This document shows positions 39,720 to 44,826 of a DNA stretch of 44,826 nt, piece by piece. The position numbers were made by a program, and so were the translations under genes. Position 1 is the first letter of the stretch; each line of letters opens with the position of its first letter. Below the pieces are notes generated by a model. That model had not been told where the DNA came from and searched no databases. It saw nothing but the letters and a program-made list of their open reading frames with translations. Origin of the DNA: Bacteroidota bacterium (GTDB taxonomy: Bacteria > Bacteroidota > Bacteroidia > AKYH767-A > 2013-40CM-41-45); contig PLYJ01000139.1 of NCBI GenBank assembly GCA_003151745.1, positions 1 through 44,826 of the forward strand, in the 5' to 3' direction.

Positions 39720-40352
39720 TTGAACTTTAATTCCCGAATATTAGAAGATGCCGTAAACGAATTTGCCGGGCTCCCTGGCATTGGTCGCAGAACCGCATTA
39801 CGCTTAGTGTTGCACCTGCTCAAGCAATCGCCGCAAGAGGTAGAAAAGTTCGGCAACACGTTTATCCGTCTTCGCAAAGAGATTCGTTACTGTAGAGAAT
39901 GTTCCAATATCACTGAGCAGGAAGTCTGCTCTATTTGCAGCAATCATAAACGTGATCCATCGCTTTTATGCGTTGTGGAAGATGTGCGTGATGTAATTGC
40001 AATTGAAAACACGAATCAATATCATGGACGATACCATGTGCTTGGAGGTATTATCTCTCCAATGGATGGTGTCGGACCAAGTGATCTGAACATTGAAGCC
40101 TTGCTTAACAGGCTCGTTTCGCAAGACGTGAAAGAAATAATCATTGCCCTTAGCGCAACAATGGAAGGCGACACTACTGTGTTTTACCTTTTCAAAAAGA
40201 TAAATCAGCTTGACCGTAAAGACATTCGCTTCTCCACCATTGCGCGTGGTGTTTCCATAGGTGATGATCTGGAGTATGCTGATGAAGTAACGCTTGGACG
40301 CTCCATTGTCAACCGAACACCGTATGAGAATTCACTTGTCATGAAACACTAA
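39720..40352 (+). CDS. recR: Recombination mediator protein RecR
   Basis: The 210-aa product helps load RecA on gapped DNA with RecF and RecO. FAGLPGIGRRTALRLVLHLL is the helix-hairpin-helix, the four zinc cysteines are C58, C61, C70 and C73 (YCREC, VCSIC), and the Toprim domain follows (VVEDVRDVIAIENT, GGIISPMDGVGP). The start is a TTG at 39720: it gives the family's usual MNF start, and the nearest upstream in-frame ATG runs straight into TAG. The GT2 fusion gene follows after 15 bases, so the two may share a transcript. Confidence 0.95.
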   Translation: MNFNSRILEDAVNEFAGLPGIGRRTALRLVLHLLKQSPQEVEKFGNTFIRLRKEIRYCRECSNITEQEVCSICSNHKRDPSLLCVVEDVRDVIAIENTNQYHGRYHVLGGIISPMDGVGPSDLNIEALLNRLVSQDVKEIIIALSATMEGDTTVFYLFKKINQLDRKDIRFSTIARGVSIGDDLEYADEVTLGRSIVNRTPYENSLVMKH

Positions 40353-40367
40353 TTCATAATCCTCAGA

Positions 40368-42338
40368 GTGAAGTTATCTGTAATTATCGTCAACTATAAC
40401 GTAAAGTATTTCCTTGAGCAGTGTCTTCACTCTGTGATGAAGGCATGCACTCATATAGATGCTGAAGTATTTGTTGTTGACAATAACTCAATGGACGGCT
40501 CTGTAGAAATGGTGAGCCATAAGTTTCCCCTCGTTCATTGCATTGCAAACAAAGACAATAAAGGGTTTTCCAGAGCGAACAATCAGGCGATAACGATAGC
40601 TAAAGGAGAATATATACTGCTGCTTAATCCTGATACTGTTGTTGAAGAAGACACGTTTGAGAAAATCATCTGTTTCATGGATGAACATCCGGACGCAGGA
40701 GCGCTTGGCGTAAAAATGATTGACGGCAGCGGCAAGTTTCTGCCGGAATCCAAGCGCGGATTGCCAACACCCATGGTTGCATTCTACAAGATATTCGGAC
40801 TGGCAAGAATATTTCCACATTCGCACACTTTTGGCAAGTATCATCTCTCCTATTTAGACAAGGAAAAAATACATCAGGTTGATGTACTCGTTGGCGCCTT
40901 CATGCTATTGCGAAAATCTGTGCTTGATAAAACAGGTTTGCTTGACGAAGATTATTTCATGTATGGTGAGGACATTGACATGAGCTATCGCATTACCAAA
41001 GCCGGCTTCAAGAACTATTATTTTCCTGAAACCCGCATCATTCATTATAAGGGTGAGAGTACGAAGAAGAGCAGCGTGAATTATGTTTTCGTGTTCTATA
41101 ATGCTATGATCATCTTTGCACGGAAACACTTTTCGCATAAAAACGCTTCTTTTTTTTCGTTTCTTATCAAGTTTGCCATTTATGCGCGTGCCGGAGCTGC
41201 CATCATTGATCGGTTTATTGGAAAAATATTCTTCCCTGCTCTTGACTTTATACTGCTGTTTGCAGGTATGTATATTTTAAAAGAGTACTGGGGAAAAAAC
41301 ATGTTGGTAAGCTACCCGCATGAATATATGCTCTACGCTGTGCCTGCCTATATTATTATCTGGATTACATCAGTCTTCTTCAGCGGTGGCTATGATCAGC
41401 CTGTGCGGCTGAGTAAGATTGTCCGCGGAGTGATCAGCGGTTCCATATTGATTCTCGTCATTTATGCCCTTTTGCCTGAAGATTACCGTTTTTCACGCGC
41501 ACTGATTCTGCTTGGCACTGTACTCGCTGTTGTTGCATTACCCGCATTGCGTTTGCTAATCAATCTTTTCGGATGGAAGAATCTGACACTCGAAAACAAT
41601 GATCGTAAGCGTCTGCTCATTGTGGGCTCACCCGATGAAGGTAATCGCGTATTATCGCTGCTTAAGCTATCTGACAATAATACTAACTTCATTGGCTTTG
41701 TTCATCCGGAGAATGTTGCGCCAAAAAATAATTCATCCTTTAACGAATATGAAAAATACTTTCTTGGTGAAGTCAGTAATCTCAGTGACATCATAGAAGT
41801 TTATACCATTGACGAAGTGATCTTCTGTGCTAAAGATCTTCCATCTCAACAGATCATTCATTTCATGTCAGGCAAGACAAGCAAGGCAGTCGAATATAAA
41901 ATTGCTCCTCCTGAAAGCTTATATATAATCGGCAGCAGTTCCGTTAACAACCCAGGTGAACTGTATGTAATAGATATTAATTCTATCTCCAAAGCAGTAA
42001 ACAAGCGAAACAAGCGAGTGCTTGATGTTCTGTTCAGTTTATTGCTGCTTATTACAAGCCCTCTAACGATTTGGTTTCAGAAAAAGCCCGGAGGCTTTCA
42101 TGTTAACCTGTTTTCTGTATTGTTTGGCAATTGTTCATGGGTAGGTTATCGCTTACCCTTAACGGATGGCTTGCCTGCCATTCGCAAAGGCATACTTAAC
42201 CCTCTTGATGCCATCAGCAACAAAGCGTTGGATGAAAACACGCTGCATAAGCTAAACCTTCTTTATGCCAAAGATTATAAAGTGAACAATGATCTAAATA
42301 TTATCCGCAAAGCATGGCGGGAGCTTGGGAGAAAGTAA
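40368..42338 (+). CDS. GT2 glycosyltransferase fused to a degenerate polyprenyl-phosphate sugar transferase
   Basis: The 656-aa product starts at a GTG (40368). Residues about 1-235 are a rhamnosyltransferase-like GT2 (LSVIIVNYNVKYFLEQCL, VVDNNSMDGS, LLLNPDT, YFMYGEDIDMSYR). About 280-400 are four or five membrane helices, 418-520 a nucleotide-binding fold (RLLIVGSPDEGNRVLSLLK), and 540-656 resemble a WcaJ/WbaP sugar transferase (KRNKRVLDVLFSLLLLITSP, SWVGYRLP). The KFRTM-type segment and Asp-Glu dyad needed for phosphotransfer are missing, so the C-terminal part is probably inactive and serves as membrane anchor or sensor. Active GT2 function is likely; the sugar is unknown. Its stop directly abuts that of the convergent permease. 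Confidence 0.85.
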   Translation: MKLSVIIVNYNVKYFLEQCLHSVMKACTHIDAEVFVVDNNSMDGSVEMVSHKFPLVHCIANKDNKGFSRANNQAITIAKGEYILLLNPDTVVEEDTFEKIICFMDEHPDAGALGVKMIDGSGKFLPESKRGLPTPMVAFYKIFGLARIFPHSHTFGKYHLSYLDKEKIHQVDVLVGAFMLLRKSVLDKTGLLDEDYFMYGEDIDMSYRITKAGFKNYYFPETRIIHYKGESTKKSSVNYVFVFYNAMIIFARKHFSHKNASFFSFLIKFAIYARAGAAIIDRFIGKIFFPALDFILLFAGMYILKEYWGKNMLVSYPHEYMLYAVPAYIIIWITSVFFSGGYDQPVRLSKIVRGVISGSILILVIYALLPEDYRFSRALILLGTVLAVVALPALRLLINLFGWKNLTLENNDRKRLLIVGSPDEGNRVLSLLKLSDNNTNFIGFVHPENVAPKNNSSFNEYEKYFLGEVSNLSDIIEVYTIDEVIFCAKDLPSQQIIHFMSGKTSKAVEYKIAPPESLYIIGSSSVNNPGELYVIDINSISKAVNKRNKRVLDVLFSLLLLITSPLTIWFQKKPGGFHVNLFSVLFGNCSWVGYRLPLTDGLPAIRKGILNPLDAISNKALDENTLHKLNLLYAKDYKVNNDLNIIRKAWRELGRK

Positions 42339-44300
42339 CTAAACTACTGCTTCTTTAACATTCAACTTACTCTTCTTATAACTATAGCTAAAATATATAA
42401 CAAGCCCAATCACCAGCCAAATACCAAAGCGATACCAGTTCGTGATGCCAAGCTCTGCCATCAGGTAAAGACAACTGATTAGACCGAGTACAGGGATAAG
42501 AGATAGATTCTTTGTCATGCACCAATAAGTAATCAGCAAGGAGATGAACATAAATATCCACATAGGTATATTATGTTTCAAAGCTTCCCATCCGCTGTCA
42601 AACTTTTTTGTTTCATCCATATTGGTATTGCGCACCACTTCTTCAAAAATATCATCCTTGTATTGATTGCCTGTCAGCGAAGCAAGGTAATCCTGAACGG
42701 GCGCGGCAGTTGTTTGCTTGTTGAATTCATCGTTATGATGAGTAACAAGATAGGTTCGAATATTATTAACCTCTGTATCATTAATATTCTTCACAAACAT
42801 TTCAGGTTCTTTTAATTTCCTGTTGTTGAAAAAATCAATCATGGCATCGTGATTGAAATGCCATACAGTAAAGAAAGAAGCAATCAACACAACAGGCGCG
42901 ATGAACTTAGAGTTTATATATGGCGTTTTGAATTTACGCTCAGGTGGATTCGCCAATGTTTGCAATTTGAGCACACCGCCGCAAACGAGCACAAATGCAA
43001 ACAAGGTTCCTATGCTTGTAAGCGCTGTTACTTCAGACAGATTAAGAAACAACGCAGGTATAGCAACCATAAAGCCCGTCACGATGGTTGAGAACGAAGG
43101 TGTTTTAAACTTAGGATGAATGCGGGCGAAGATTGGAGGAAGCAATCCGTCCCTGCTCATGCTCATCCATATTCTCGGCTGGCCAAGCTGAAAGACAAGC
43201 AGCACGCTTGCCGTGGCAACAATAGCGCTGAAAGCAATAATAACAGAAAGCCTTGGCATATTCAGTTTTGCAAAGACAAAAGCCAAAGGATCGCCGACAT
43301 TATAGAATTCTTTGTAGCTCACCATGCCCGTCAACACCAAAGCAATGGCGCAATAAAGAATGGTGCAGATGATGATTGAATAAAACATGCTTCGTGGCAA
43401 GTCGCGCTGAGGGTTCTTACATTCTTCTGCCGTTGTGCTGATAGCATCAAAACCTATATAAGCAAAGAACACCCCTCCTACTCCCTGCATAATACCTTTC
43501 AATCCGTTTGGTGCAAAGGGCGTCCAGTTGCTGGTGCTCACGTAACCCGCGCCTATAGAAACTACCACAATTAAAATGACAAGCTTAATGAGCACCATGA
43601 TGTTGCTCGCCGTTTTCGATTCTTTAATGCCGCGGTAAACGAGATATGTGATCAAAGCTGTGATGGCAAGAGCGGGAATATTAGCAACCAGATGAAAGCC
43701 GCCAATGAGAGGCGCCGTAGTCCATGCCATATAGGCATCTTTGCCTGCATCGCTAAGCTGATTGAATGGTGTTCCCGGACCAATGTCGCTGAATTGCCTG
43801 TAAGCACTCAGGTAATCCATTGTCATCCATGCAGGCAGATGGATGCCATTCACAATTCCCAAAGAAGGAATGCGCAAGTTGCCAAGAAAAGAAGTGAAAT
43901 AATCAGACCATGAAATGGCTACGGCTATGTTTCCAATGGCATATTCAATAATCAAATCCCAACCGATGATCCAGGCAATCATTTCTCCGAAGGCTGCATA
44001 CGAATAAGTATAAGCACTGCCGGACACAGGAATCATGCTCGCAAACTCAGCATAAGCAAACCCTGCAAACGTGCATGCAATAGCAGTGAAGATGAAAAGC
44101 AGAATAACGGCAGGGCCTCCTGAATAGCTTGCTTCGCCGATAGTAGAAAAGATTCCCGCACCTACAATGGCTGCAATGCCAAAGGCAGTAAGATCTGTAA
44201 CAGTCAGGTTTCTTTTAAGCGGGCTATGTCCATGATCTCCTCCACCTTCCTCAATATCACTAAGAATGGTGTGGATGGGTTTCTTTCTGAATAAGTCCAT
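42339..44300 (-). CDS. APC-family amino acid permease (CAT-like)
   Basis: The 653-aa product has about 14 membrane helices. LTVTDLTAFGIAAIVGAGIF is the APC helix 1 substrate/Na+ bend, and GGVFFAYIGFDAISTTAEECKNPQRDLP is the helix 6 and loop signature of the cationic amino acid transporter group. A soluble insert of about 90 residues (about 490-580, DNRKLKEPEMFVKNINDTEV to WEALKHNIP) lies between the last helices, making the protein longer than most (about 480-500 aa) relatives. The substrate is probably a basic or neutral amino acid. No convincing promoter is seen upstream of 44300. Its stop abuts the stop of the GT2 fusion gene with no gap. Confidence 0.9.
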   Translation of the reverse strand: MDLFRKKPIHTILSDIEEGGGDHGHSPLKRNLTVTDLTAFGIAAIVGAGIFSTIGEASYSGGPAVILLFIFTAIACTFAGFAYAEFASMIPVSGSAYTYSYAAFGEMIAWIIGWDLIIEYAIGNIAVAISWSDYFTSFLGNLRIPSLGIVNGIHLPAWMTMDYLSAYRQFSDIGPGTPFNQLSDAGKDAYMAWTTAPLIGGFHLVANIPALAITALITYLVYRGIKESKTASNIMVLIKLVILIVVVSIGAGYVSTSNWTPFAPNGLKGIMQGVGGVFFAYIGFDAISTTAEECKNPQRDLPRSMFYSIIICTILYCAIALVLTGMVSYKEFYNVGDPLAFVFAKLNMPRLSVIIAFSAIVATASVLLVFQLGQPRIWMSMSRDGLLPPIFARIHPKFKTPSFSTIVTGFMVAIPALFLNLSEVTALTSIGTLFAFVLVCGGVLKLQTLANPPERKFKTPYINSKFIAPVVLIASFFTVWHFNHDAMIDFFNNRKLKEPEMFVKNINDTEVNNIRTYLVTHHNDEFNKQTTAAPVQDYLASLTGNQYKDDIFEEVVRNTNMDETKKFDSGWEALKHNIPMWIFMFISLLITYWCMTKNLSLIPVLGLISCLYLMAELGITNWYRFGIWLVIGLVIYFSYSYKKSKLNVKEAVV

Positions 44301-44663
44301 TCAATAAAGTTTAATCCCGGTGCTGATTGCTTTTAAAAATTGGTGCAATGTATGACGAAAGTACAATCTCAGATAGTATCTTTTGCGTATGAAGCATTAC
44401 TTTTTACAAACAATGTGGTTTCCTTCTGGTATCACTTGTTAAACTACCACTTGCAACAATTGAATTTTATAAACTAACAGGTTATTTTGGTCGGTTGAAC
44501 AGAGAGCTTTTAAATAAGAAAGGTTAATTGATTCGTTTAACAATGTGATTTATAAAAGGCAAGTCATTTACAAATCGTTTCAACGGTTAATTAAAACAAA
44601 CCAAGAAAGAGCTTCTTTAAGCATATAGTTTCTTGCAAAAATCAAGCTTTATTTCGTTACAAT
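44301..44663. other. Gene-free AT-rich region before array 5
   Basis: No gene, RNA or clear promoter is visible. CGGTTAATTAAAACAAA at 44584-44600 is nearly identical to a string at 27489-27505 in the mini-array flank, differing at one base. Confidence 0.4.
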
Positions 44664-44805
44664 CCACAGGTGAACAGTAACAAGTCACATGTGATCAGTA
44701 ATGATTCACAGGTGATCAATAACGAGTCACATGTGAATAGTAACGAGTCACATGTGAACAGTTGTAAGTCACAGGTGATCAATAACGAATCACATGTGGA
44801 TAGTG
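44664..44805. repeat. 21-bp dyad repeat array (array 5) with 63-bp higher-order repeat
   Basis: Six complete 21-bp units (44664-44789) and a partial seventh (to 44805) are tandem and spacer-free. Each is centred on the dyad TCACATGTGA or TCACAGGTGA, followed by a more variable AxCAGTAACGA-type arm. Units 3 (44706) and 6 (44769) differ at one base, and unit 4 resembles unit 7, so a three-unit block of 63 bp has been duplicated. A SHVxSNE-type heptad frame is open but has no start codon. It ends near the right edge of the window. Confidence 0.88.
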
Positions 44806-44826
44806 TACCTTCCTAAAAAAACCTTA

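Overview
This is an AT-rich chromosomal segment from a member of the Bacteroidota, probably an environmental lineage near the Chitinophagia/Sphingobacteriia. The evidence is type IX secretion (T9SS) C-terminal sorting domains, several TAnnTTTG -7 promoter boxes, few Shine-Dalgarno sites, and families typical of the phylum (DUF4199, DUF5686 with a CarboxypepD_reg-like domain, TPR proteins with a TMTC-like membrane half). No phage, plasmid or insertion-sequence genes were seen.

Layout. 0.4-4.6 kb: a two-domain M16 zinc peptidase and a secreted TPR protein (+). 4.8-14 kb (-): a TMTC-like GT-C/TPR protein, then a tight five-gene operon read from a promoter near 14.05 kb: YfhO-like GT-C protein, split transketolase (two subunits), an SDR-epimerase/GT2 fusion and a methyltransferase. 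14.1-19.9 kb: secreted proteins (S74 chaperone-domain protein, small T9SS protein, fibronectin-III protein, Kelch/PKD/T9SS protein). 19.9-21.6 kb: a second TMTC-like protein. 21.8-22.1 kb: tRNA-Ser, tRNA-Pro, tRNA-Arg. 22.2-24.1 kb: ribH, a membrane-anchored TPR protein, a conserved small protein. 24.2-27.6 kb: a gene-poor zone with a collapsed GloVer/IPTL-CTERM gene followed by a frameshifted T9SS tail, a His/Asp-rich heptapeptide-repeat T9SS protein, a truncated surface-protein tail and two repeat arrays. 27.6-29.6 kb: small basic ORF, YrdC-family protein, transaldolase-like protein and SRP RNA. 29.7-36.5 kb (+): an envelope-glycan operon (two DUF4199 proteins, GT2, GT9, and a GT4 joined in frame to a DUF5686 outer-membrane protein). 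36.6-44.3 kb: YkgJ cysteine-cluster protein, LysM/DPBB protein, Na+/solute symporter, recR, GT2 fused to a degenerate sugar-phosphate transferase, and an APC amino-acid permease.

The genes suggest an envelope-building segment. DPM1/GtrB-like GT2 enzymes probably load sugars on polyprenyl phosphate, and GT-C proteins (YfhO-like, two TMTC-like) probably use them on the far side of the membrane; several T9SS cargo proteins lie nearby.

The most unusual feature is not a gene. Five separate intergenic arrays (1-98, 17518-17748, 25021-25320, 27073-27360, 44664-44805), plus a mini-array at 27492-27546, have a strict 20- or 21-bp period. Each has its own sequence, but each unit carries a dyad-symmetric core, and three show higher-order duplication in blocks of 3-4 units. 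One coding gene (25595-26338) has the same 21-bp period as heptapeptide repeats. A second family of about nine intergenic inverted repeats, each built from its own 7-10-bp word, lies at gene borders. I do not recognise either family as a described system.
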